A stretch of 64,000 bases of DNA from Algoriphagus iocasae (GCF_014206875.1 NZ_JACIJO010000003.1:350066-414065); one strand, 5' to 3'; positions 8,954-18,515 are shown, counted from the first letter of the stretch. Numbers and translations are program-made. The notes: a model not told the origin generated them from the sequence alone.

Positions 8954-9556
8954 ATGGAAAACTTTCATTCTGCCTGTGAAGAAGTAAGAAGTTGTCAATT
9001 GTGTTTAGGAAAAATCCCTTTTCACCCTAAACCAGTATTCTCTATTCACCCTGAAAGTCGGATTTTGGTGGTTGGGCAGGCTCCTGGGACAAAAGTTCAG
9101 GCAACAGGAATTCCATGGAACGATCCCAGTGGAGATGAGCTGAGAAGATGGTTAGGAGTAGAGAAGGAGGAATTTTATGATTCAAAGATTTTTGGAATCA
9201 TGCCCATGGGTTTTTGCTATCCAGGTAAAGGAACAAGCGGTGATTTACCTCCCAGGAAGGAGTGTGCTCCTCAATGGCATTCAGAATTGCTTGAATTTAT
9301 GCCAAAGATTGAATTGGTCCTTTTGATAGGAAGCTATGCGCAGGCATATTATTTAAAAGGGAATACGAAAAGCAATCTCACCGAAACTGTACATGCTTTT
9401 GAAGAATATTTGCCCCGGAATTTCCCATTAGTTCATCCTTCTCCAAGAAATAGAATCTGGCAAAAAAGAAATCCGTGGTTTGAAGAAAAGGTGGTGCCAA
9501 GATTAAGAGATCTCGTTTCCCAGATCATCAGGAAAAATGCTCATGGGGCTCCTTGA
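8954..9556 (+). CDS. Uracil-DNA glycosylase superfamily protein
   Basis: The 200-aa protein has the family motifs in order: an N-terminal CQLC pair, VVGQAPGTKVQATGIPWNDPSG (motif 1 region, as in family 4/5-like glycosylases), MPMGFCYPGKG, LVLLIGSYAQAYYL, and VHPSPRNRIWQKRNPWF (motif 2, H-P-S-P-R). Bacteroidota carry several uncharacterised UDG-like proteins of this kind, so it may or may not excise uracil. Only two of the four cysteines of an Fe-S cluster are evident. An in-frame GTG lies nine bases upstream, but the ATG at 8954 is preferred. The 3' end overlaps that of the convergent CDF gene by 29 bp. Confidence 0.88.
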   Translation: MENFHSACEEVRSCQLCLGKIPFHPKPVFSIHPESRILVVGQAPGTKVQATGIPWNDPSGDELRRWLGVEKEEFYDSKIFGIMPMGFCYPGKGTSGDLPPRKECAPQWHSELLEFMPKIELVLLIGSYAQAYYLKGNTKSNLTETVHAFEEYLPRNFPLVHPSPRNRIWQKRNPWFEEKVVPRLRDLVSQIIRKNAHGAP

Positions 9557-10433
9557 GTTCGCAATTTTCCTCATTCAATTCCACTTCAACTGTGTAATGG
9601 CTAAAAGGATATTCCTTGAGCACCTCCTTGATCGCTTTCTTCGCCTCCAGAACTTCCTCCAGATGATCCACGGTTTTAATTCTCACATGAGTAGTAAAAA
9701 CATGATGGGCTCCTTCCAAAGACCATAAGTGGGTATGGTGAATCGATTCTACCTGTGGAATATCACAAATCTTTTGTTTGATTTCTTCCAAAGAAAGCTC
9801 AGCAGGTACAGCCTGTAGAAAGATATATAGCGTCTCTTTAAGGTTTTTGAAAACATTCCAAAGAATAAAAGCAGAAATGGCAAGAGATAGGGCAGGGTCA
9901 AGCCAAGGGATATTTTTGAAGTACATGATGATGCCTGCAATCAAAACTGCAACCCATCCCAATACATCTTCAACCAAATGCCAACTCACTACTTTCTCAT
10001 TTTGAGTCGCACCGGAACTCACTTTCCAAGCTGCATAGCCATTGACTGCAACACCGACCAGAGCAAACAAGATCATTCCTTTGGCATCAGACACTTCCGG
10101 ATTTATTATTCTTTTTATGGCTTCAGAAATCACAAAAAAGGATCCTGTAATCAATATCACGGCATTGATCAAAGCACCTAAAAGGGAGAACCTGGTATAG
10201 CCAAAAGAAAACTGATGGTTTGCTGATTTTTTGGATTTTTTGTCCAGATACCAAGCAAGTCCCAAAGAAACAGTATCTCCCAAATCATGGATTGCATCCG
10301 AAATGATGGCTACAGAATTGATCCAAATCCCTCCGAAAATCTCCAAAATGGTAAAAACCAAATTGAGGAAAAAGGCAAGCTTCAGATTGGAGCCAGTTTG
10401 ATGGTGGTGATGATGATCGTGGGAATGCGCCAT
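9528..10433 (-). CDS. Cation diffusion facilitator (CzcD/ZnT-like) metal exporter
   Basis: The 301-aa protein starts with a His-rich tail (MAHSHDHHHHHQ), typical of Zn-exporting CDF proteins. It has six predicted membrane helices between about residues 18 and 205. The metal-site residues are visible as SDAIHDLGD in helix 2 and HLVEDVLGW in helix 5. The C-terminal cytoplasmic domain (about 210-290) contains VESIHHTHLWSLEGAHHVFTTHVRI, the metal-sensing ferredoxin-like fold. The likely reaction is proton-driven export of Zn(II) or a similar divalent cation. It is convergent with, and overlaps, the UDG-like gene. Confidence 0.95.
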   Translation of the reverse strand: MAHSHDHHHHHQTGSNLKLAFFLNLVFTILEIFGGIWINSVAIISDAIHDLGDTVSLGLAWYLDKKSKKSANHQFSFGYTRFSLLGALINAVILITGSFFVISEAIKRIINPEVSDAKGMILFALVGVAVNGYAAWKVSSGATQNEKVVSWHLVEDVLGWVAVLIAGIIMYFKNIPWLDPALSLAISAFILWNVFKNLKETLYIFLQAVPAELSLEEIKQKICDIPQVESIHHTHLWSLEGAHHVFTTHVRIKTVDHLEEVLEAKKAIKEVLKEYPFSHYTVEVELNEENCELKEPHEHFS

Positions 10434-10587
10434 AGATTTTTACTAAAACTTAAATTTAACAAAAGATCCATGCAAGGGAATTGCATGAAGAAACTGGCTC
10501 TTTACTTAGTTTAATAGTTTTGCCTTGCTTTTTAAACTATTTTTTTCTAAAATGGTCTTTTTAATTAATTCAGCTAAAATCCATCAG

Positions 10588-11742
10588 ATGAAATCAGGTT
10601 ATCATTTTTGTCTTTTATCAGTTTTTGGGATGTTGGTTTTTTCTTGTTCTCCGAATGAGCAGAAAGAAGAAAAAGAAAAGACTTACTCGCTAGAAATTAT
10701 TGACTCGGTTCAAGTTGACTATCTCGGCGAGATGATGCTGTTGGATTATGATCAAAATTCCGAAAAGTATCTTTTGGCTACTGATTCATACTATGAATAC
10801 CTAGAAGTCAATGATGAGGGCGAAATTCTTCTACATAATAAATTCAGTGAAGAGGGTACTTCTCCTGTTAATCAAGCGCTTGGATTGGGATATTTCAATG
10901 GAAATGTGACGGTATTTAATCCTCCCAAAGGATATTACTATTTCAAAGATTCTTCAAAAGTGGGTGAACTGAGCATTCCATATCCTCATATGTCTTTTAT
11001 GATGTACCCTAAGCTTGGGATGTTCGAATCTGGAAATAAAATCTACTATCCAAAGCCATGGCCAGAAACAATGAATGTCAATTTTGAAGAAGGTGAATTT
11101 TATCAAGCTTTGCTTAAAATGCCGATTATTGAATCTCAAGACAAAACTACTGGAGATACCTTGGGCATATTGAAACTTCCTGAGACATCAGAGCTATTGA
11201 GTGATGAGGTTCATGGTTTTCCTATCCCAGTATATACTATGGATGGAGATAGACTTTTATTAAGTATGTGGTTTGAACCAGAAATTTATGTCTATAAAAA
11301 AGCTGGTGATGGATTTGAATACGAAAAAACTATAGAAATTGATATTCCTGATTGGGTACCAACTACTTCAGTTTCTTTTGAAAATGCAGATCAGTTTTTT
11401 GCGGAAAACCAGAAAAAGAGACCAGGGAATTTGACTAATATTCTGGTAGTAGGAGATTATTATTTGGCTATTTACAATAGAGGTTTAACTGAAGACCAAA
11501 TGAAAGGTCTTGATCCTCGGGCAGACGGTGGACTTTCGGTTCGTAGAAAGGACCCTAATTTTGCGGCGGTCTTGGATAAAGATTTCAATCAGGTAGCTAC
11601 CAATGTGCCCTTTCCCATCGCTAGTAATTTCCCCATGGTCGTGAATAATCAAGGTGAAATTGTGGTTTCCAAAGTGGCCGGTTTATCAGAAACCGAAGAT
11701 GATGGGATTATCCTTTATAAGTTGAAATTGCTTATTGATTAG
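10588..11742 (+). CDS. Uncharacterised lipoprotein, beta-propeller-like
   Basis: I do not recognise a characterised family. The start at 10588 gives MKSGYHFCLLSVFGMLVFSC, a good SPII signal; the open frame extends further upstream without a signal-like start. The mature protein (about 365 aa) shows repeated strand patterns such as EKYLLATDSYYEYLEVNDEGEI, VTVFNPPKGYYYF, NILVVGDYYLAIYNRG and VVNNQGEIVVSKV, resembling blades of a propeller. It resembles proteins annotated as DUF4221-type in related bacteria, but that is from memory. Probably an outer-membrane or periplasm-facing lipoprotein. The 46-bp palindrome at 11762-11807 serves as its terminator. Confidence 0.75.
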   Translation: MKSGYHFCLLSVFGMLVFSCSPNEQKEEKEKTYSLEIIDSVQVDYLGEMMLLDYDQNSEKYLLATDSYYEYLEVNDEGEILLHNKFSEEGTSPVNQALGLGYFNGNVTVFNPPKGYYYFKDSSKVGELSIPYPHMSFMMYPKLGMFESGNKIYYPKPWPETMNVNFEEGEFYQALLKMPIIESQDKTTGDTLGILKLPETSELLSDEVHGFPIPVYTMDGDRLLLSMWFEPEIYVYKKAGDGFEYEKTIEIDIPDWVPTTSVSFENADQFFAENQKKRPGNLTNILVVGDYYLAIYNRGLTEDQMKGLDPRADGGLSVRRKDPNFAAVLDKDFNQVATNVPFPIASNFPMVVNNQGEIVVSKVAGLSETEDDGIILYKLKLLID

Positions 11743-11761
11743 AACCTTGTTTTCCCATATC

Positions 11762-11807
11762 AAAAGGCATAAAAAATACCCAATATTGGGTATTTTTTAT
11801 GCCTTTT
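11762..11807 (+). terminator. 46-bp perfect palindrome acting as terminator
   Basis: The sequence from AAAAGGCATAAAAAATACCC to its exact mirror image is a perfect inverted repeat with no loop bases (23 bp per arm). The inner stem AATACCCAAT/ATTGGGTATT followed by a T run makes a canonical terminator for the lipoprotein gene that ends at 11742. Because it is symmetrical it would also work on the minus strand. Confidence 0.85.
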
Positions 11808-11847
11808 CACTTTGGTACATTCGATCAAATTTATCCCTTATCCTTTT

Positions 11848-12501
11848 ATGACAAGAGAAGCGCAATTGGTGTTTTGTAAAAAATGTACTCACCGAGAAAT
11901 GAATATGGAAATAGGCTTAATCTGTAGTCTTACAGGAGAAAGGGCAAGTTTCACAAACACATGTCCGACTTATTCAATTGATGTAAAAGCTGCTCAGGAA
12001 ATTAGCGACAATGACTTTGAAGAAGCGGCATTTCAAATTGATCAAATTTCAGAACCGAAACTAAGGGAATTGAGAATGGAACAAAATTTCCCGTTGGCTG
12101 TGACTGGGGGTTTTATTGCTGGAATATTAGGAGCAATTCTTTGGGGAATGATCACTGTTGCCACGAATTTCCAGATTGGGTATATGGCGATTGCTATTGG
12201 TGCTGGTGTTGGATTTACAATTCGCTACCTCGGCAAGGGTGTTGATCAATCTTTCGGGATTGCCGGAGGAGCGATTGCTCTTATAAGTTGTGTTTTGGGA
12301 AACTTTTTGAGCATTATAGGTTTTATCGCGAATGAGGAAGGAATAGGTTTTCTAGAAACGCTCTTAATTTTTGATTATTCCTATACCTTTCTTTTGATGG
12401 AAGAAACCTTCCAGATCATTGATCTTCTGTTTTATTCTATTGCTGCTTATGAAGGGTATAAATTTTCATTTAGAGTGCTTTCAAGACAGGAACTTATTTG
12501 A
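11848..12501 (+). CDS. Membrane protein with N-terminal Cys-rich motif
   Basis: No named family recognised. From the ATG at 11848 (an upstream TTG at 11812 is less likely) the protein has a CKKCTHREMNMEIGLICSL segment with three cysteines plus a further Cys in FTNTCPTY, resembling a small zinc ribbon. A soluble stretch follows, then about four membrane helices (roughly residues 88-110, 112-130, 140-165 and 185-205). The C-terminus is YEGYKFSFRVLSRQEL. Zinc-ribbon plus membrane architecture is common among uncharacterised Bacteroidota proteins. Its stop codon directly abuts that of the convergent epimerase-like gene. Confidence 0.7.
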   Translation: MTREAQLVFCKKCTHREMNMEIGLICSLTGERASFTNTCPTYSIDVKAAQEISDNDFEEAAFQIDQISEPKLRELRMEQNFPLAVTGGFIAGILGAILWGMITVATNFQIGYMAIAIGAGVGFTIRYLGKGVDQSFGIAGGAIALISCVLGNFLSIIGFIANEEGIGFLETLLIFDYSYTFLLMEETFQIIDLLFYSIAAYEGYKFSFRVLSRQELI

Positions 12502-13425
12502 TTAGGCCTTTAAGGATTCTTTCAAACCATCTTTGATCGGAGTTGGTTTTAAACCATATGCCTTCTCAATTTTGCTGGAATCAAAGCAATAATCCTCGGC
12601 TGTCTGATATTTCAACTCCTTTATTTCACGCATAATTGACATAAATAATCCTAAAATTGATACTAGCCAAGAAGGCATCACTTGTAGTTTGAAGTTAGTT
12701 CCAAGCTCCTTGTTAACAATTGAGGTAATTTCATTTCCTGATGGGTAGGACTTATCTGTTGGTAGATGCCAGCTTTGATTATAGGAATCCTCCTGCAAAG
12801 CCAAAAATGCTGTGGCTTTTCCTGCATCTGGAATATAAGTGAAAGAGTGTTTTTTACCCCCTGCATAGAGCCATTGGGGAGCTTTTCCATTTTTCATGCG
12901 CTTAAGGACAAGCTCGTTGAGAAAGCTGTTGGATGCATTAGGACCATAAAAATCAGCTGCCCGGGCTACTAAAGCAGTTAATTTCCCTGCATTTACTTCG
13001 GCCCAGAGCATTTCTAAAATTTCTTTCCGAACCAGTCCTTTTCTACTCTTTGGATTCAAGGCAGTCTTTTCAGTAAGATGTCCAATCTCATCAGGATCGT
13101 ATGCATACATATTGTCAAAAAATACCAGTTTGGCATTGTTTGAAATGCAGGCCTCTATAGTGTTTCTCATAATGATGGGCCATTCTTCTTCCCAGATCTT
13201 ACTACTGTATTTAATACCTGCTAAGAGGTAAACGACTTCTGCTCCGGAAACTGCATTATTTACTTTCAGACTATCCAATAAATCTCCAGATTCCAATTCA
13301 TCAGAATCATTCACTTTTCTTGGCCTTCGACTGAATTGCCTGACTTTAATCCCTTGCAGATTTAACTCATTGGAAACGATTCGGGCAATGTTGCCATTTG
13401 CACCTAAAATAGTGTGAAGCGTCAT
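12502..13425 (-). CDS. NAD-dependent epimerase/dehydratase family protein
   Basis: The 307-aa extended-SDR-type protein begins MTLHTILGANGNIARIV, a G-x-x-G-x-x-A nucleotide-binding loop, followed by a basic FSRRPRK that would fit NADP binding. Later elements are VVYLLAGIKY, the MYAYDPDE segment, RAADFYGPNASNSFLNE and HSFTYIPDAGKATAFLA, all usual for this superfamily. A clear YxxxK pair is not obvious at the expected position, so it may be an atypical, possibly non-catalytic member. The C-terminus carries a hydrophobic stretch (VMPSWLVSILGLFMSIMREI). The substrate is unknown. Monocistronic, convergent with the membrane-protein gene. Confidence 0.82.
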   Translation of the reverse strand: MTLHTILGANGNIARIVSNELNLQGIKVRQFSRRPRKVNDSDELESGDLLDSLKVNNAVSGAEVVYLLAGIKYSSKIWEEEWPIIMRNTIEACISNNAKLVFFDNMYAYDPDEIGHLTEKTALNPKSRKGLVRKEILEMLWAEVNAGKLTALVARAADFYGPNASNSFLNELVLKRMKNGKAPQWLYAGGKKHSFTYIPDAGKATAFLALQEDSYNQSWHLPTDKSYPSGNEITSIVNKELGTNFKLQVMPSWLVSILGLFMSIMREIKELKYQTAEDYCFDSSKIEKAYGLKPTPIKDGLKESLKA

Positions 13426-13800
13426 AGATTTGAGGATGAAAAATGAAAGTGAAAAATTAAGGAATATGAAAATGATTTAGGACAGATTGATAAAATGTTT
13501 TTAAAAAAATGAGAAAGTTTTTTTTGTGAAAAATATTAAGAGAGGGTCTCATTTATAAGTGAAGGGGAGGAAAAAATGATTTTAATTCCAAGGCAGGGGT
13601 AAATAAGCAAAGGATTTTAAGGTATTTCATTAAAAAAAATGAAAATTGAGGTGGTTAAATAATGAAATCGGGCTGCTAAATTGAGATTTTACCGCGGCTG
13701 TATAATTTCATTGGCTTCCTGATCTTAAAAGGTATTTTTAAAATGAATACCCTATCAAACCAAATATCACTAATACACCATCATTTAAACAGAAGGTAAA
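13426..13800. other. Intergenic region upstream of the tldD-like operon
   Basis: This 375-bp AT-rich region separates two divergent genes and must hold both promoters. I see no convincing repeat, small ORF or named regulatory motif in it; a clear TAnnTTTG element was not identified. Confidence 0.5.
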
Positions 13801-15444
13801 TTGAAAAGAAGAGATTTTATTCATCTTTCCGGGATGGGCCTTGGAGCCCTGATGACTCCCGGAATGCTGGCCATGGGCAATCCTGTGACGGCAGAACGAT
13901 TATTGGAACCGGGAATTGATGCTGCTGCCAAAAAAGTATTGGCAGATATCGCACTGAATGCAGCCAAAGCAAAAGGTGCAACTTACACAGATGTAAGAAT
14001 CGGCAGATACCTTAACCAGTTTGTCATCACCCGCGAGAAAAACGTACAAAACATCACCAATGCAGAGTCATTCGGTGTGGGGATCCGAGTTATTGCCGAA
14101 GGAACCTGGGGTTTTTCCGCTACTTCGGATGTGACACCAGATGGCATCAAGGCTTGTGCTGAAACTGCGGTCGCTATCGCAAAAGCAAATTCAAAACTTC
14201 AAAGCGAACCTGTTCAACTTGCACCAGTTAAAGGAGCCGGAGAAGTGACCTGGCAGACTCCTATTAAAAAGAATGCCTTTGAAGTTCCTGTAAAAGACAA
14301 AATCGATTTGCTTTTATCAGCAAATGATGCCGCTCTTCAAAATGGAGCTGCTTTTGTTAACTCAGCATTGTTTATGGTTAATGAGCAAAAATATTTTGCT
14401 TCCACAGATGGATCTTACATCGACCAAGACGTGCATAGAATCTGGCCAAACTTTACCGTCACTGCTTTGAATAAAGCAGAAGGCAATTTCCGTTCTCGTC
14501 AGGCCTTGAGCGCTCCAATGGGGATGGGTTATGAATATTTAGATGGTTTAGCTTCTGAGAAAATCCCTGGTCCAGTAGGATTGGTGAGCTATAGAAATTC
14601 TTATGATATCGTTGAAGATGCTACTGCAGCAGCAAAGCAGGCTGTAGAAAAGCTTTCAGCGAAGTCAGTTGTTCCTGGAAAATATGACTTGGTACTCGAT
14701 CCAGATCACTTGGGTCTGACCATTCACGAATCTGTCGGTCATCCATTGGAGCTAGACAGAGTGTTGGGATATGAAGCCAACTATGCTGGTACAAGTTTCG
14801 CAACCTTGGATAAGTGGAAATCAGGTGATTTCAAATATGGATCCGATAAGGTCAACATTTTCGCAGATAAGATACAACCACATTCTTTGGGTTATGTAGC
14901 TTATGATGACGAAGGTGTGAAAACCAAAGAGTGGGATCTGATCAAGAATGGAGTTTTGGTGAATTACCAGGCGATCCGTGATCAGGTAAGTATTCTTGGA
15001 GAGAAAGAATCTCATGGTTGCTGCTATGCAGACAGCTGGGAATCTGTGCAGTTCCAGAGAATGGCCAACATTTCTTTGAGACCTGGAGCTGAAAAGTTAA
15101 GTGTCAACGACATGATTAAAGACGTTGAAAAAGGTGTTTATATCGTGGGTAGAGGTTCTTATTCCATCGATCAGCAGCGATATAACTTCCAGTTTGGTGG
15201 TCAGTTGTTTTACGAAATCAAAAATGGCGAAATCGCTGGAATGCTTGAGGATGTGGCCTATCAGTCTAATACTCAGGAATTCTGGAACTCTTGTTCTCAG
15301 ATTTGTGACAAAGATGATTATAAGCTATTCGGTTCCTTCTTTGACGGAAAAGGCCAGCCTTCGCAGGTTTCGGCTGTTTCTCATGGTAGTTCTACTACCA
15401 GATTTGACGGAGTCAATGTAATCAACACAGGAAGAAAGATTTAA
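13801..15444 (+). CDS. TldD-like metallopeptidase with Tat-type signal
   Basis: The 547-aa protein (TTG start, no better ATG nearby) begins MKRRDFIHLSGMGLGALMTP, a twin-arginine-like signal (KRRDFIH plus hydrophobic stretch), so it is probably exported folded. The body is TldD/PmbA type: a glycine-rich N-terminal half, then the metallopeptidase motif HESVGH (H309, E310, H314) within TIHESVGHPLELDRVLGYEANYAG, and late conserved segments GVYIVGRGSYSIDQQRYNFQFG and CSQICDKDDY. In Escherichia coli TldD forms a heterodimer with TldE and degrades unfolded peptides in the cytoplasm; an exported version would act in the periplasm. The TldE-like partner follows 16 bp downstream. Confidence 0.92.
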   Translation: MKRRDFIHLSGMGLGALMTPGMLAMGNPVTAERLLEPGIDAAAKKVLADIALNAAKAKGATYTDVRIGRYLNQFVITREKNVQNITNAESFGVGIRVIAEGTWGFSATSDVTPDGIKACAETAVAIAKANSKLQSEPVQLAPVKGAGEVTWQTPIKKNAFEVPVKDKIDLLLSANDAALQNGAAFVNSALFMVNEQKYFASTDGSYIDQDVHRIWPNFTVTALNKAEGNFRSRQALSAPMGMGYEYLDGLASEKIPGPVGLVSYRNSYDIVEDATAAAKQAVEKLSAKSVVPGKYDLVLDPDHLGLTIHESVGHPLELDRVLGYEANYAGTSFATLDKWKSGDFKYGSDKVNIFADKIQPHSLGYVAYDDEGVKTKEWDLIKNGVLVNYQAIRDQVSILGEKESHGCCYADSWESVQFQRMANISLRPGAEKLSVNDMIKDVEKGVYIVGRGSYSIDQQRYNFQFGGQLFYEIKNGEIAGMLEDVAYQSNTQEFWNSCSQICDKDDYKLFGSFFDGKGQPSQVSAVSHGSSTTRFDGVNVINTGRKI

Positions 15445-15460
15445 CTTTAAAATCATCGAA

Positions 15461-16777
15461 ATGGCTATTTTAACTAAAGAAGAAGCAAAAAAAATAATTG
15501 ATAAAGTTCTTTCTTATGCAACTGCTGACGAAACAGAAGTCAGTATTGGTGGTGGAAGAACAGGTAATATCCGATATGCCAGAAATACAGTAAATACCAG
15601 TGGTGAAACCAATAGTATCAGCTTAAGTATTACTTCCGTATTTGGCAAAAAATCAGGTTCTACAAGCATCAACGAATTGGATGATGAATCCCTGAAGAAA
15701 GCAGTGGCAAGAGCAGAAGAAATCGCAAAACTTGCTCCTGAAAATCCAGAATACATGCCAATGTTAGGTCCTCAGGATTACATTGAGACCAATACTTTCA
15801 GTGAGTCTACTGATAATATCGATCCCGATTATAGAGCACAAGTGGCAATAGACAGTATCAAGCCTTGTGCTGATAACAATTTGACAGCAGCTGGTTATTT
15901 GGAGGATTTCTCTGGGTTTAATGCCACTGGAAACAGCAAAGGCCTTTTTGGATACAACAAAAGAACTTCTGTTGATTTTACAGTAACTGTAAGAACAGCT
16001 GATGGAACAGGTTCAGGATATGCTGGATCCGACTACAATGATGTCAATTTGTTGAAATCAGGTCCTGTTACTGCTTTGGCAGTCCAAAAAGCCCAGGCAT
16101 CTGTAAATGCCCAGGCAATCGAGCCAGGAAAATATACTGTAATTCTTGAGCCTAGAGCAGCTTCCGATTTATTGGGAAGATTGACTTTTGGTCTGGATGC
16201 CAGAAGTGCTGACGAAGGCCGAAGCTTTATGAGCAAAAAAGGTGGAGGTACAAGAATCGGGGAAAAAATCTTTGATGAGCGAGTAAATATTTACTCAGAT
16301 CCAACTCATCCAGATATTCCAGTAGCTCCTTGGAGTGGCGATGGTTTGCCATTGGAAAAAACTACCTGGGTGGAAAATGGAGTCGTGAAAAACCTGTTTT
16401 ATTCTCGTTACTGGGCTGAAAAACAAGGTGTAGAAGCAGTTCCAAGACCTAGAGGTGTCATCTTCGAAGGTGGTGACCAATCTCTTGCTGATATGATCAA
16501 AAGCACCGAAAGAGGAGTTTTGGTAACTAGGTTCTGGTATATCAGAGCGGTTGATCCTCAAACTTTATTGTTTACAGGTCTTACCCGTGACGGTACTTTC
16601 TACATCGAAAATGGTCAGATCAAATTCCCTGTTAAAAACTTCCGTTTCAACGAAAGCCCGATAATCATGCTAAACAATATTGAAGCGATGGGTAAACCAC
16701 AACGCGTGGATGGAAGCATGGTGCCTCCGATGAAAATCAGAGACTTCACCTTCACCAGTTTATCTGACGCTGTTTAA
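15461..16777 (+). CDS. TldE/PmbA-like protein
   Basis: The 438-aa partner has the TldE/PmbA fold: an N-terminal domain with RTGNIRYARNTVNTSGETNS and LDDESLKKAVARAEEIAKLAPENPEY, a central domain with YNKRTSVDFTVTVRTADGTGSGYAG, and a C-terminal domain with YTVILEPRAASDLLGRLTFG at the place where TldD has HExxxH, so the metal motif is absent, as in known TldE proteins. It should be the non-catalytic half of a TldD/TldE heterodimer. It has no visible signal peptide, unlike the TldD-like gene 16 bp upstream; either it rides along with its partner or the pair works differently. Confidence 0.92.
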   Translation: MAILTKEEAKKIIDKVLSYATADETEVSIGGGRTGNIRYARNTVNTSGETNSISLSITSVFGKKSGSTSINELDDESLKKAVARAEEIAKLAPENPEYMPMLGPQDYIETNTFSESTDNIDPDYRAQVAIDSIKPCADNNLTAAGYLEDFSGFNATGNSKGLFGYNKRTSVDFTVTVRTADGTGSGYAGSDYNDVNLLKSGPVTALAVQKAQASVNAQAIEPGKYTVILEPRAASDLLGRLTFGLDARSADEGRSFMSKKGGGTRIGEKIFDERVNIYSDPTHPDIPVAPWSGDGLPLEKTTWVENGVVKNLFYSRYWAEKQGVEAVPRPRGVIFEGGDQSLADMIKSTERGVLVTRFWYIRAVDPQTLLFTGLTRDGTFYIENGQIKFPVKNFRFNESPIIMLNNIEAMGKPQRVDGSMVPPMKIRDFTFTSLSDAV

Positions 16778-16879
16778 AATCGGTATACAGTTTAAATAGG
16801 CCGTGGTCGGAATTTAAGTTTGAGAAAGGAAGTTTTCCTTCGAAACTAAATTTCGATCACAGGCTTTACTACATACCTT

Positions 16880-17512
16880 TTGAAAACTAACCAACAAATG
16901 CGCCCTTTCTTCTTCACAAGAATCAAGTACAATTCAGGAAACTGGGACACCGATCAAAGAATGCCTTCTAATCTGATCAATTCACTGGTGGAATACACGA
17001 CAATTCCAGTGGATGAAACAGAGAAAGTGGTGGAATTGAGTAGCCCTGAGATTTTCAAAAGCCCATTTTGCTATATCAGCGGGCATAAATTGGTGGATTT
17101 TTCTTCGCAGGAAAGAGCCAATTTCAAAACATATGTAGAGAATGGAGGCTTTGTTTTCGCTGACGATTGCAATCATGACATCGATGGTTTGTTTGCAAAG
17201 TCTTTCGAAGCAGAAATGGCCGAAATTTTTGGTCCTGATGCGCTTCAAAAAATCCCAAATGGCCACTGGATCTATAACTGCTTTTTCGAGTTTGAAGATG
17301 GTCCACCAGCTACTTCCTTTGAACTGAATGGTTGGGGAGATGATCTCGTTCATGATTATCTCAAAGCCATCATCATCAAAGACAGAATCGCAGTTTTATA
17401 CAGTAATAAAGATTATGGATGCGAATGGGACTACGATTTTAGAAACAAACGCTTCCTGAAAATTGACAACACCAAATTCGGTGTCAACATCGTGGTCTAT
17501 GCCTTAACCTAA
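16880..17512 (+). CDS. DUF4159 domain protein
   Basis: The 210-aa protein has the DUF4159 pattern: FFFTRIKYNSGNWDTDQRMPSNLINSLVEYTTI, then SPFCYISGHKLVDFSSQERANFKTYVENGGFVFADDCNHDIDGLF, and a C-terminal LYSNKDYGCEWDYDF. The fold resembles glutamine-amidotransferase-like domains but lacks an obvious catalytic cysteine. DUF4159 genes commonly sit beside MoxR/DUF58 genes, as here. Start codons TTG 16880 or ATG 16898 are both possible. No signal peptide is seen in this short form. The MoxR gene begins seven bases after its stop, so one operon is likely. Confidence 0.85.
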   Translation: MKTNQQMRPFFFTRIKYNSGNWDTDQRMPSNLINSLVEYTTIPVDETEKVVELSSPEIFKSPFCYISGHKLVDFSSQERANFKTYVENGGFVFADDCNHDIDGLFAKSFEAEMAEIFGPDALQKIPNGHWIYNCFFEFEDGPPATSFELNGWGDDLVHDYLKAIIIKDRIAVLYSNKDYGCEWDYDFRNKRFLKIDNTKFGVNIVVYALT

Positions 17513-17519
17513 CAACGTA

Positions 17520-18515
17520 TTGGAAAATAAAGAATTAGCAGAATACAAAGATCTGGTAGCTAAAATCCCTCTGCTGAAAAAAGAGATTGCCAAAGTAATC
17601 GTCGGGCAGGAAGAAGTGCTGGATGAAATCATTATCACTTTGCTTGCAGGTGGTCATTGCTTGCTGGAAGGCGTACCAGGACTTGCCAAAACTTTGATGG
17701 TAAAAACTATCTCTGAAGTGATGGAACTCCAATTTAAGAGAATCCAGTTTACACCGGATTTGATGCCTGGGGATATTTTAGGGACTGAGATTCTGGAGGA
17801 GGATCATGAGACTGGGAAGAAATTTTTCCAGTTTAACCGTGGCCCAATCTTCGCCAACATGGTTTTGGCAGATGAGATCAACCGGACTCCACCAAAAACT
17901 CAAGCCGCTTTGCTGGAAGCAATGCAGGAAAAAATGGTGACTTATGGAGGACAAATTCACCCGCTTCCAGATCCCTTTTTGATTATTGCTACCCAAAACC
18001 CGATTGAGCAATCAGGTACTTATCCTTTGCCGGAGGCTCAGCTGGATCGTTTTTTATTGTATATCAAATTGGCTTATCCTTCTGAGCAGGAGGAACTTGA
18101 AGTATTAGAAAAAACGACTGGGACTTACTTTGGTAAACCAGAAATGGTTTTGTCTGGAAAAGAAGTGAAAAAACTCCAAAAGCTGACCCGACAAGTTCAT
18201 ATTGACTCCAAGTTATTAGAACATATCAACAAGCTGATCCGAAATACCAGACCTGATATCACTCAGGTGGATGCAGTCAGAGAATATGTAGAGTGGGGGG
18301 CAGGAACCAGAGCTGGACAGGCTTTGATCCTTTGTGCCAAAGCTCGTGCAATTGTAAAAGGAAGATTTGCTGTAACGCCAGAAGATATCAAGACTTTGGC
18401 ATTTCCAGTGCTGAGACATCGATTGTCTCTTCACTTCAGAGCGGAAGCAGAAAATGTGTCAGCAGATCAAGTCATTACCAAAATTGTAAATTCTATCCCA
18501 GTACATGCAAGCTAG
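17520..18515 (+). CDS. MoxR family AAA ATPase
   Basis: The 331-aa AAA+ protein has Walker A GVPGLAKT at residues 51-58, Walker B with D118-E119 in LADEINRTPPKTQAALLEAMQE, sensor 1 in FLIIATQNPIEQSGTYPLPEAQLDRFLLYI, and a C-terminal lid domain with LAFPVLRHRLSLHF. MoxR proteins act as chaperone-like ATPases on proteins with von Willebrand A domains, and the next gene encodes a DUF58/VWA-type protein that overlaps it by 11 bp. The start is TTG at 17520. This is the usual centre of the Bat-like gene cluster in Bacteroidota. Confidence 0.96.
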   Translation: MENKELAEYKDLVAKIPLLKKEIAKVIVGQEEVLDEIIITLLAGGHCLLEGVPGLAKTLMVKTISEVMELQFKRIQFTPDLMPGDILGTEILEEDHETGKKFFQFNRGPIFANMVLADEINRTPPKTQAALLEAMQEKMVTYGGQIHPLPDPFLIIATQNPIEQSGTYPLPEAQLDRFLLYIKLAYPSEQEELEVLEKTTGTYFGKPEMVLSGKEVKKLQKLTRQVHIDSKLLEHINKLIRNTRPDITQVDAVREYVEWGAGTRAGQALILCAKARAIVKGRFAVTPEDIKTLAFPVLRHRLSLHFRAEAENVSADQVITKIVNSIPVHAS

